Shown: piece after piece, positions 19,278 to 26,896 of the stretch
Numbering within the stretch: the stretch's first letter is position 1
Layout: every line of letters begins with the position of its first letter
Source: Rhizobium sp. Q54
Lineage (GTDB): Bacteria > Pseudomonadota > Alphaproteobacteria > Micropepsales > Micropepsaceae
Length of the DNA stretch: 64,000 nt
Reading direction: 5' to 3'
Assembly: GCA_945860165.1 (NCBI GenBank)
Contig: CAMAPL010000014.1
Coordinates: forward strand, 1-64,000
The notes under the pieces: model-generated
Told to the model about the DNA's origin: nothing
Databases searched by the model: none
What the model saw: the letters and a program-made list of their open reading frames with translations, nothing else
Program-made: the position numbers and the translations under genes

Positions 19278-21113
19278 ATGAGAAAGTTTGCCGCGCCGCT
19301 GGCCGGCGCGCTATTGCTTCCCCTTTGTGCCGGTGCCGTCCCTCTCAAACCGGAGGAATGGCCCGCTTATGGCCATGACTATGGGGATAGCCGTTTCTCC
19401 CCGCTGGCCCAGGTTACCCCCGCCAATGTTGCCGGACTGAAGCCGGCCTGGACCTATCACATGAAGCCGTCGGACTTCCGGCGCGGCTACATGGCATCGC
19501 AGAATACTCCGCTGGTGGTCGATGGCGTGATGTACGTCTCCACGCCATATGGCCGGGTGGTGGCGCTGGATGCGGAGACCGGCAAGCAACTTTGGGCCTA
19601 TCAAGTGCTTGGGGGCGACAATCCCGCAACGCGCGGCGTCGCCTATTGGCCGGGTAAGCGGCCTCAGATCGTCTTCGGCACCGCGCGCGGTTCGTTGATC
19701 GCGCTATATTCCGATACCGGAGAACCGGTGCGCGGCTTCGGCAAAGACGGCATCGTCAGCCTGAAGACACCCGAGGTGATGCAAGGCTTTCCCGACGCCT
19801 TTCTGGGCGTCACTGCCGCGCCCACGATCTACAGGAATTTGGTCATCACCGGTTCGCGCACGCAGGAAGCGCCGCAGCTTGGCGCGTCGGGCCGAGTACG
19901 GGCCTTTGATGTGCGAACGGGCCGGGAAGTCTGGCACTTCAATGGCGTGCCGCAGCCGGGCGAGAAATTCCATGACACATGGGAGGGCGAGAGCTGGGTC
20001 AAGCGGTCCGGGGTAAATGTCTGGACCGGGGTGATCCTGGATGAGAAACGCGGCATCGCCTATCTGCCGTTCAGCGCGCCGACCTTCGACCAGTCCGGCA
20101 ACGACCGCAAAACCGACTCGCTGTTTTCCAACTCGCTGGTCGCGGTGAATGCCGCGACGGGAAAATATCTCTGGCATTTCCAGGCGCTGCGGCACGATAT
20201 CTGGGATTATGACCTGCCGCTCACCACCCTGGTGGATGTGAAAAAAGACGGCCGCGTCATTCCCGCCGTCGCGGTGATGAGCAAGGCCAGCCTTCTGTTT
20301 CTGCTCGACCGCGTCACCGGCAAGCCTATTCACGAAGTCAAAGACATTCCGGTTCCGACCGAAACTGACATGGTGGGCGAATCTGTGGCGCCAACACAGC
20401 CGGCCTCGGTGACGCCGCCACTGGGACGCACATCCTTCCAGATGTCCGAGCTTGCCAACCTGACACCGCAGCAGAAGGCAGGCTGCGACAAGCTCATCAA
20501 GGATCAGAATGTCGTGGCCGCGAAGTACTTCCAGCCGCCGCGAGTGGATGCCGCCGTGGCGCGCTTTCCTGGCAACTGGGGCGGCATCGACTGGAGCCAT
20601 GGCGCCTTCGATCCCGGCCGCAGCTATTATATTGTCAATGCCAGCGAGATGGGGTCGCAGCAGATGATGATCCAAAAGTCCGACGGCAGCTATGACATGC
20701 GCTACGGCTATCAGTGGTTCTGGGACAAGGATTCTCGCATGCCCTGCCAGGTGCCGCCTTGGGGAAATCTCTATGCGATTGACGTGAATAGCGGCGCGAT
20801 TGTCTGGCAAAGCGTGTTGGGCGTGACCGACGGATTGGCCGATCCAAAAACCGGGCGGCCCAATGTCGGCGGCCCCATCGTCACCGGCGGCGGACTGATC
20901 TTCATCGGCGCCACCGACGACAAGCGGCTGCGCGCCTTCGATACCCGAACCGGCAAGGAGTTGTGGACTTTCAAGCTTCCCGCGTCGCTCTACGGCACGC
21001 CGCTGACCTATCGTGGGAAGAGCGGTAAGCAATATATCGCGGCGGTTATAACGGGTGGATTTTGGGGAGAGGCGCCAGGAGCCGATAACGTCACAGCTTT
21101 TGCGTTGCCATGA
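19278..21113 (+). CDS. PQQ-dependent dehydrogenase (soluble glucose/quinate/alcohol-type propeller)
   Basis: A periplasmic quinoprotein of 611 residues with an N-terminal signal peptide (about residues 1-20) and no membrane domain, unlike classical Gcd. Propeller blades are visible as repeated segments such as EEWPAYGHDYGDSRFSPL, TPLVVDGVMYVSTPYGRVVALDA and RLRAFDTRTGKELWTF, with the tryptophan docking motif AxDxxTGKxxW. The central NWGGIDWSHGAFDP matches the PQQ-site region of the glucose/quinate dehydrogenase family. The substrate is probably a polyol or sugar acid but cannot be named. Its stop overlaps the next start by 4 nt, so it is translationally coupled to the EamA exporter. Confidence 0.88.
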   Translation: MRKFAAPLAGALLLPLCAGAVPLKPEEWPAYGHDYGDSRFSPLAQVTPANVAGLKPAWTYHMKPSDFRRGYMASQNTPLVVDGVMYVSTPYGRVVALDAETGKQLWAYQVLGGDNPATRGVAYWPGKRPQIVFGTARGSLIALYSDTGEPVRGFGKDGIVSLKTPEVMQGFPDAFLGVTAAPTIYRNLVITGSRTQEAPQLGASGRVRAFDVRTGREVWHFNGVPQPGEKFHDTWEGESWVKRSGVNVWTGVILDEKRGIAYLPFSAPTFDQSGNDRKTDSLFSNSLVAVNAATGKYLWHFQALRHDIWDYDLPLTTLVDVKKDGRVIPAVAVMSKASLLFLLDRVTGKPIHEVKDIPVPTETDMVGESVAPTQPASVTPPLGRTSFQMSELANLTPQQKAGCDKLIKDQNVVAAKYFQPPRVDAAVARFPGNWGGIDWSHGAFDPGRSYYIVNASEMGSQQMMIQKSDGSYDMRYGYQWFWDKDSRMPCQVPPWGNLYAIDVNSGAIVWQSVLGVTDGLADPKTGRPNVGGPIVTGGGLIFIGATDDKRLRAFDTRTGKELWTFKLPASLYGTPLTYRGKSGKQYIAAVITGGFWGEAPGADNVTAFALP

Positions 21114-22018
21114 ACGGCATTGGATTTTCCTGCGCGGTAACAGCCGCGATCTTGTTTGGCGTGGGCGGCACCTTCGCCCAGTTCCTGTTCACCCATCGCG
21201 GCATCGACCTGCAATGGCTGGTGAGCATGCGACTGCTGGGGGGCGGGACGATCCTGCTGATCTTCGCCGCGGCGCGCGACGGCCATGCCGTTCTGGCACC
21301 GTTCCGGGACCGCAAGGACGCCATCCAGCTTCTGCTGTTCGGCGTGTTCGGCATGTTGTCTGTCCAATACACCTATTTCGCCGCCATCAAGGAATCCAAC
21401 ACCGCCACCGCCACTGTGTTGCAATATACCGCGCCGGCCATGATCGCGGTCTGGGTAGCATTTCGCAAACGAATCTGGCCATCGGGGCGCGAATATGCCG
21501 CCATCGCCCTGGCCATGACCGGTACTTTCTTTCTGGTCACCCATGGTGATTTCAGCGCGCTGTCGATTTCGTCGATCGCACTGTTCTGGGGCATTGCTTC
21601 GGCGGTGGCGGCGGCGTTCAACTCCATCCAGCCTACTGGCCTGCTGCACAAATACAGCGCCGCCTATATCACCGGCTGGGGCATGTTGATCGGCGGCATC
21701 GCGCTGAGCTTTGTCCACCAGCCCTGGAACGTGACAGGCCATTGGGATGCGATCACCTATCTGTTTGTCGCCTTCATCCTGCTGTTTGGCTCGCTTGCGG
21801 CCTTCTACCTCTATCTGAAGGCGGTGCGGCTGATCGGGGCGCAATATACCAGCCTGCTCAGCTGCGCCGAGCCGCTGACTGCGGCAGTTCTGGCAGTTGG
21901 CTGGCTGGGCGTGTCCTTCGGCGCCATGGACTGGCTTGGAACGGTGCTGATCCTGGCCACTATCGGGTTGCTGGCGAAAAAACAGACGCCCGACATGCAA
22001 TCCGAAAAAGTGACTTAA
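21110..22018 (+). CDS. EamA/DMT-family transporter coupled to the PQQ dehydrogenase
   Basis: A 302-residue inner-membrane protein with about ten hydrophobic helices forming two EamA repeats. Visible are FGVGGTFAQFLF, the LQYTAPAMIAVWVA segment of the first half, and QYTSLLSCAEPLTAAVLAV of the second, both typical of DMT exporters. The start ATG overlaps the stop of the upstream dehydrogenase, so the two are made together. Its 3' end overlaps the converging epimerase gene by 4 nt. The substrate is unknown; a link to the dehydrogenase product is an inference from coupling. Confidence 0.85.
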   Translation: MNGIGFSCAVTAAILFGVGGTFAQFLFTHRGIDLQWLVSMRLLGGGTILLIFAAARDGHAVLAPFRDRKDAIQLLLFGVFGMLSVQYTYFAAIKESNTATATVLQYTAPAMIAVWVAFRKRIWPSGREYAAIALAMTGTFFLVTHGDFSALSISSIALFWGIASAVAAAFNSIQPTGLLHKYSAAYITGWGMLIGGIALSFVHQPWNVTGHWDAITYLFVAFILLFGSLAAFYLYLKAVRLIGAQYTSLLSCAEPLTAAVLAVGWLGVSFGAMDWLGTVLILATIGLLAKKQTPDMQSEKVT

Positions 22019-22905
22019 GGCTTCTTCATCAATTCTTCGAGGCCGTCCGCGAAATAGATCTGCGGCATCCAACCCAGTGCCGACCTGATTTTCGAAATAT
22101 CTGCCCGGGTCGCCGTGGAATCGCCTTTGCGCCCCTCGGTGTGAATCTGGTTGGGTGAGATCATGTCGGCCAGTTCCTTGACGGAGATACTGGTGCCGCT
22201 CCCGACATTGAACACTTCGCTGCGCCCATGGCTGTTCAGGGCGGCGATATTGGCGGCGACCACGTCCCGGACATGGACGAAATCGCGCCGCTGCTGGCCG
22301 TCGCCGTGAATCTCCAGCACCTTGCCCTCGGCATGGCGGCGCAGAAATATTCCCAGCACCAGTGCATAGGCGCCGGTTTCCGGCTGGCGCGGCCCATAGA
22401 CATTGAAATAGCGAAAGATCGTGCAGGGCAGACCGAATCCTTCGTCGAACAACAGGCAATATTGTTCGCCCACCCGCTTGGTCAGGCCGTAGATGTTGAG
22501 AAAGTCGGGCGGATCGCTTTCGCGATGCGGTGGGGTGCGGCTGCCGTAATAGGTGGACGAACCGCTATAGATGAAACGCTTCACGCCGGCGTCACGCGCC
22601 GCCAGCAGCATGTTCTGGGTGCCGGTGATATTGGACTGGGTGCAGAGATCGAGGTTCTCCTGCGACGGTCCAGAGCGTGACATGGCGGCGCAATGCAGCA
22701 CGGCATCTATTCCGGAAGCGGCGCGATGGCAGGCCTCGCCATCGCGGATATCACCCTGGATGAATTCGGCAGCCGCCGGGACCCATTCGCGCTGGCCATA
22801 GACCAGGCTGTCAAGCACCCGCACGCGATGGCCCGCCGCCAGCAGGCCTTCGCAAAGATGGCTGCCTATAAAACCGGCGCCGCCGGTGATCAGTACATTT
22901 TTCAT
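22015..22905 (-). CDS. NAD-dependent sugar epimerase/dehydratase
   Basis: An extended short-chain dehydrogenase of 296 residues acting on nucleotide sugars. The NAD-binding motif GGAGFIGSH is at residues 8-16, the catalytic YGLTK (YxxxK) follows around residue 140, and a conserved SGSSTYYG carries the Ser/Thr of the triad. The C-terminal part has FNVGSGTSISVKELA, typical of UDP-sugar 4-epimerases and dTDP-glucose dehydratases. It is the last gene of the six-gene operon, 1 nt after the nucleotidyltransferase. It probably modifies the sugar or polyol activated by that enzyme; the exact substrate is unknown. Confidence 0.88.
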   Translation of the reverse strand: MKNVLITGGAGFIGSHLCEGLLAAGHRVRVLDSLVYGQREWVPAAAEFIQGDIRDGEACHRAASGIDAVLHCAAMSRSGPSQENLDLCTQSNITGTQNMLLAARDAGVKRFIYSGSSTYYGSRTPPHRESDPPDFLNIYGLTKRVGEQYCLLFDEGFGLPCTIFRYFNVYGPRQPETGAYALVLGIFLRRHAEGKVLEIHGDGQQRRDFVHVRDVVAANIAALNSHGRSEVFNVGSGTSISVKELADMISPNQIHTEGRKGDSTATRADISKIRSALGWMPQIYFADGLEELMKKP

Positions 22906-22906
22906 G

Positions 22907-23632
22907 TCAGGCGTTCTTATATAGCTTGCGGAAAAAATCCAGATCCTCCGGTGTGTTGATGCCGCGCGCTTCGGTGGCGTCAGCCACTTCCAGCGGCTCT
23001 ATGCGCCAACCTTTGCTGTTCAGGAACGGCAGGAAAGGCAGGAAATTGATCTCACCGGTAGCGCTGCCGCGCGGTGCCGCCGCCAGATAATCTTGCCAGG
23101 CCGATTGCAGGCCCTCGGTACCCAGCAGGAATGTGCCGACATCGGAAAAACCGTTGGGGTGGGTGACATCACCTTCGCGGGTTTGCAGAACCTGGGTCAG
23201 GCGGTCGCTGTCAAAGACATACTCGACATAGGGCGTGGCCATGCGCGTGACTGGTAACACGGCATGGCGATGCGGATCATTCAGCGCGGCGATGGCCCGG
23301 GTGATCGTATCGGTTGAGACGAAGACCTGATCGCCCCAGACCACCAGTATGGCATCGAACTGCGACCAGATCGGGTAGCCGCGAAAAATCGCATCGCCCA
23401 TGCCGGTGGGCGCGGGCTGGACACTTTGGGATACGTTGACGGGACGCTCGGGAAATGCCGCCGCGCCATCTGGCGACAGGACGAGGTGGATATGGTCCAC
23501 AAGCGGCGCCAGCTTGCGGTGCAGGATGGTCCAGAGCGTCTGTGTGTCGGTCAGGGGGATGAGAATTTTGGGTACATCGCTACCCAGCCGCGTCCCGCGT
23601 CCGGCTGCCGGAATGACGGCGCAGATTTTCAT
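22907..23632 (-). CDS. Nucleotidyltransferase (NTP-transferase/GlmU-N/CofC-type fold)
   Basis: A 241-residue enzyme that links an NTP to a phosphorylated small molecule to give an NDP derivative. The N-terminal signature AAGRGTRLGSDVPKILIPL matches the NTP_transferase fold. VVWGDQVF carries the metal-binding Asp, and EARGINTPEDLDFF near the C-terminus is the motif found in GlmU-type nucleotidyltransferases. The ATG overlaps the stop of the HAD gene by 4 nt, and the epimerase starts 1 nt downstream, so it is fully coupled. In this operon it would supply the activated donor for the transferases, but the identity of donor and nucleotide is not visible. Confidence 0.85.
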   Translation of the reverse strand: MKICAVIPAAGRGTRLGSDVPKILIPLTDTQTLWTILHRKLAPLVDHIHLVLSPDGAAAFPERPVNVSQSVQPAPTGMGDAIFRGYPIWSQFDAILVVWGDQVFVSTDTITRAIAALNDPHRHAVLPVTRMATPYVEYVFDSDRLTQVLQTREGDVTHPNGFSDVGTFLLGTEGLQSAWQDYLAAAPRGSATGEINFLPFLPFLNSKGWRIEPLEVADATEARGINTPEDLDFFRKLYKNA

Positions 23633-24264
23633 GCCAGCGCTCCGGCAAAGGCCGCGAAGTCAGCAAAATACAGATCGCTGAGCAGGCGCACGGTTTCATC
23701 ATGCATGCCGATGACGTTCAGTCCTGCCGCCCGCGCCGAAGCGATGCCTGAAGGCGCATCCTCAATCGCGACAGCCCGGGGGGGATCGGCTTTCAGCTGC
23801 GTCAGCGCGGCGAGATAGGGCGTCGCGGCGGGTTTGGTCTCCGTCACATCGTCTGCCGTCACGATGGTATCGACATGCTGCGCCAGGCCGGTGGCGTCTA
23901 GCGTTTTCAACGCCGAAGCGTGGCTGGCGGAGGTGACCACGCCGATCACCGCGCCGCGCGCCTTCAGCAGCGCCAGCATAGCCTTGGCCCCGGTCATCTC
24001 CCGCACCGCGCCAGCGGCGACCGCTTCGCGATAATGGCTCTGCTTGAGAAGGGTGCAGTGCCGGCTGTCGTTTTCGCTCAGCCTCAGGCTGCGAAACGCT
24101 TCCAGCGTCGCCAGCCCGGCAATGGCGCGATAGTCAAAGCCCGGCAGCAGGTGAGGATACTCCCGGCCCAGTATGTGGCGATAGGCACGTTCATGCACCG
24201 GACTGGAATCGACCAACGTGCCGTTCAGGTCGAACAGATAACAGGTGGTGTCCGCCAGCCACAT
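23629..24264 (-). CDS. HAD-superfamily phosphatase with Asn in motif I
   Basis: A 211-residue HAD hydrolase of the beta-phosphoglucomutase-like subfamily. The chosen ATG at 24264 starts MWLADTTCYLFDLNGTLVDS and lies 2 nt after the upstream stop. A longer frame into the preceding gene is rejected. Motif I is D-L-N-G-T: the nucleophile Asp is present but the usual second Asp (DxDGT) is Asn. Motif II is VVTSASH, with the usual Ser/Thr, and motif III/IV has VAIEDAPSGIASARAAG. The gene is coupled to both neighbours. It may remove a phosphate during donor synthesis, with the altered acid residue pointing to a different step. Confidence 0.85.
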   Translation of the reverse strand: MWLADTTCYLFDLNGTLVDSSPVHERAYRHILGREYPHLLPGFDYRAIAGLATLEAFRSLRLSENDSRHCTLLKQSHYREAVAAGAVREMTGAKAMLALLKARGAVIGVVTSASHASALKTLDATGLAQHVDTIVTADDVTETKPAATPYLAALTQLKADPPRAVAIEDAPSGIASARAAGLNVIGMHDETVRLLSDLYFADFAAFAGALA

Positions 24265-24266
24265 GG

Positions 24267-26138
24267 TCAGAACAGGCTGGCGAGATTGCGCAAGCCGCGC
24301 CGTATCCGCCAATAGGAGTCGGTGAAGCCGGAATAGGTGCGATAGATCACCGGCAATTCTGCGACCTCGACATCATGACGGATCAGTTGCCGAACAATGG
24401 CCAGCGGCGCCGTCCCCTCCCTGGCGATGTCGGGCAGATGCGCCAGGCGTTGCCGCCGGAAAACCCGCAGGCCGGTCAGCGGATCGGAAAATATCACGCC
24501 AGTGCGCAGATAGAATATGAAGCTGAGGAAAAACGCCGCGAATTTCCCAAGCCAATAAAGAATCCGGTTCTCGCCATAGGCGGCCTGAATGGAGTTGATG
24601 AACTGCCGCCGGCTCTGGGTGCGCGATCCGAACACGCCTCCGAGCGATTGCTGCTGCTCCAGCAGCTGGATGATCGCCTGGACATCGCGGAAGCGATAGG
24701 CGCCGTCGCCCGTCATCAGCACCAGATAGTCGGATGAACCCTGCCGCAGCCAGTCGCGGAAGTAGCCGGCTTCCGGAAACAGGCCTTCCTGATAGACGGT
24801 GGAGATGCCGTCGCCGGCTGGATGCGCGACGCGGTTGAGAACCAGACGGGCGCCCGTCCAGTCTGTTTCCAGGAATTCCTCGACCAGTTCGTCGCTGGCG
24901 ACGGAGCGGTTGTGAATGTCGGCAAATATCTCCACCGAAGCCACGTCATGGCCGCTTCCCGCACCCACCGCCAGAATGCGCTCGGCGATGGCGGTGCCGT
25001 TGTGCAGCCCGATCCGCGCCGCCGTGGCGAAGCTACCGCGCAGGATTTGGGCGCCCCGATATTCAGTACCGTCCAGGCCGCCAGCAGGCAGGCGGGTATT
25101 CTGGTCGGCAAGGACATGGGTGATGACGGCGCCGTGATCCAGCGCCCGGTCCATGACATCGCTGGCGGTCAGTCCCTGGATGTCGTGGTCGACATCCAGG
25201 TTCATCACCATCGCCGCAACCGGCGCGGGCGCCGCCGCCAGCGCGGCGCGGGCGATGCGATAGCTGGGCAGAAGCGAGGAATGCTGGGTACCTGGCCCAT
25301 AGAGAATGATATCCGCGCCGGCGATGGCTTCCGCTGCGGCGGGCGACAAAGCGGGTATCGCATCGCGCTCCGCCAGCCAGGCCTGTTTTCCGGAAAAATC
25401 GCGCGCGGCAAGTGTCTGCGTCTCTTCGACGGTCAGCCGCTGTTCTAGAAGATACAGATTTGTGATCGGGACCGGCGATTGTGCCCCGACCACTTCCGCT
25501 TCGCAGGAGAGATAGGTGCCATCATGTTTCAGGCCGACCAGCACGCGGTTCAGCTGGCTGCTGACATTCAGCAGCCGCGCCCGGCTGCCGACCAGATCGC
25601 CCACGGTCGCGGCGGCGGCATTGAAGTCGCGGCCTATTTGCAGATAGGCACCCGCGAAAACCAGATTGCCCAGCGAACAGTCGCGATAATCGAAGGCGAC
25701 ATCCGCGCCGGCGGCGTGATCGAAGAACCGCCCCAGCAGCCCGCGCAGGCGCAGCGAAAGCGGGGCGGACAGTTGGGCGAACCAGCCTTTCAGCGGCTCT
25801 TCCAGAAATGATGCCGCATTGTTCTGTGCGAAACGGGCAAGGCTTTCAATCTCCCGCGCGCCGGACGAGGCGGGCAGGCGATATTCCATCAGGTTGCGCA
25901 GCGCATACTGGGCATTGGAATAATTGCCCAAAAGATAGGACAGGTTTTTGCGGAAGTCCGACGGGCCCAGCATGCCGGGAATGAAATTGCGCAGCGCGCC
26001 GGTGGAAAGGCCGTCGTCATAGGCGTTGACGATCAGGGTGAGGTCGATGTCGGTCTGGCGCAGGAGGGCGCGGATGATGGTGGCGCTGCCACGTCCGCCG
26101 CAGAACAGAACGACCTTGGTTACGGATGGCGCGCTCAT
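24267..26138 (-). CDS. YvcK/CofD-like transferase domain fused to a GT2 glycosyltransferase domain
   Basis: A 623-residue fusion. The ATG at 26138 overlaps the GT2 stop by 4 nt; a longer in-frame extension is not used. Residues 7-390 are a CofD/YvcK (UPF0052) domain: FCGGRGSATI for the nucleotide loop, VNAYDDGLSTGALR (about 37-50) matching the DDG-S-G-LR motif of YvcK, GPSDFRKNLSYLL, and ILYGPGTQHSSLLP near residue 278. Residues 400-623 are a GT2-like domain with MTGDGAYRF (475-483) and SDPLTGLRVFRRQRL (551-565), the family's acceptor motif. A hydrophobic patch (about 532-550) suggests membrane contact. This combination is not one I know. Likely it transfers a phosphorylated or glycosyl unit, by analogy with CofD. 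Confidence 0.8.
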   Translation of the reverse strand: MSAPSVTKVVLFCGGRGSATIIRALLRQTDIDLTLIVNAYDDGLSTGALRNFIPGMLGPSDFRKNLSYLLGNYSNAQYALRNLMEYRLPASSGAREIESLARFAQNNAASFLEEPLKGWFAQLSAPLSLRLRGLLGRFFDHAAGADVAFDYRDCSLGNLVFAGAYLQIGRDFNAAAATVGDLVGSRARLLNVSSQLNRVLVGLKHDGTYLSCEAEVVGAQSPVPITNLYLLEQRLTVEETQTLAARDFSGKQAWLAERDAIPALSPAAAEAIAGADIILYGPGTQHSSLLPSYRIARAALAAAPAPVAAMVMNLDVDHDIQGLTASDVMDRALDHGAVITHVLADQNTRLPAGGLDGTEYRGAQILRGSFATAARIGLHNGTAIAERILAVGAGSGHDVASVEIFADIHNRSVASDELVEEFLETDWTGARLVLNRVAHPAGDGISTVYQEGLFPEAGYFRDWLRQGSSDYLVLMTGDGAYRFRDVQAIIQLLEQQQSLGGVFGSRTQSRRQFINSIQAAYGENRILYWLGKFAAFFLSFIFYLRTGVIFSDPLTGLRVFRRQRLAHLPDIAREGTAPLAIVRQLIRHDVEVAELPVIYRTYSGFTDSYWRIRRGLRNLASLF

Positions 26139-26896
26139 GGCTGCGGCCGCGACAGGATGCCAAGGCCGATAAGCAATTGCCGAAGCGCGATATAACTTAC
26201 GAATAGCAGGCGATGGATGGCGCCGCGCACCAGTCTCATGCTGGAGACGCCGGTGGCGCGGGGGCGGTGCTCGATCTTGACTTCCGCCAGCGAAACGCCG
26301 CGCTCCAGCAGTCGCGACGTGACTTCGGTGGAATAATTCATGCCTTTGGCTTCCAGGCCCAAGCCGCGCAGGGTCGGTCCCCACACCAGTTTGAAGGCGG
26401 AATTGAAGTCCCGCACCCGGCTGCCATGCACCAGATTGCAGACCAGCCCACTGGCCCAGCTGCCGAACTGGGCGAACGGCACATCTTTCTTCTGCCGGAT
26501 GCCGATGGCGGCACGCCCGCCACTGCGGCGCACGGCGGCCAGCATATCCGGCAGGTTCTGGATCGGAAACTGGCCATCGGAATCAATCAGCAGAACCCAG
26601 TCGCCGGTGGTGGCGGCAATTGTAGTATTGAGCGCGGCGGCGGCGCCCTGATTGCGCGGAAAATGCAGCACTCGCAGTTGCGGGAATTGCTGCGCCAGAC
26701 GGTCGAGAATAACGCCGGTATCGTCCTTGCTGCCGTCATTGCAGATCACGATTTCGAAACTGGCGACATCGTTGCGGCCAGACAGAAAGCCATGCCATTC
26801 GGCAATCACCGCCTCGATTCCCGTCGCTTCGTTGTAGGCGGGCGCGGCGACAGAAAGCCGGATGGGTAACAGCAAAGTCTGGGATGGGTTGTTCAT
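26135..26896 (-). CDS. GT2-family glycosyltransferase (polyprenyl-phosphate-sugar type)
   Basis: A 253-residue enzyme with a GT-A fold. The N-terminus reads LSVAAPAYNEATGIEAVIAEW, the usual start of GT2. The metal-binding segment is DSDGQF, and VRDFNSAFKLVW and EVKIEHRPRATGVSS occupy the positions of the dolichyl-phosphate mannosyltransferase motifs. A hydrophobic C-terminal stretch suggests membrane association. The gene overlaps both neighbours by 4 nt: OGT upstream and the CofD-GT2 fusion downstream. It probably transfers a sugar to a lipid or protein-bound acceptor. Confidence 0.87.
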   Translation of the reverse strand: MNNPSQTLLLPIRLSVAAPAYNEATGIEAVIAEWHGFLSGRNDVASFEIVICNDGSKDDTGVILDRLAQQFPQLRVLHFPRNQGAAAALNTTIAATTGDWVLLIDSDGQFPIQNLPDMLAAVRRSGGRAAIGIRQKKDVPFAQFGSWASGLVCNLVHGSRVRDFNSAFKLVWGPTLRGLGLEAKGMNYSTEVTSRLLERGVSLAEVKIEHRPRATGVSSMRLVRGAIHRLLFVSYIALRQLLIGLGILSRPQP

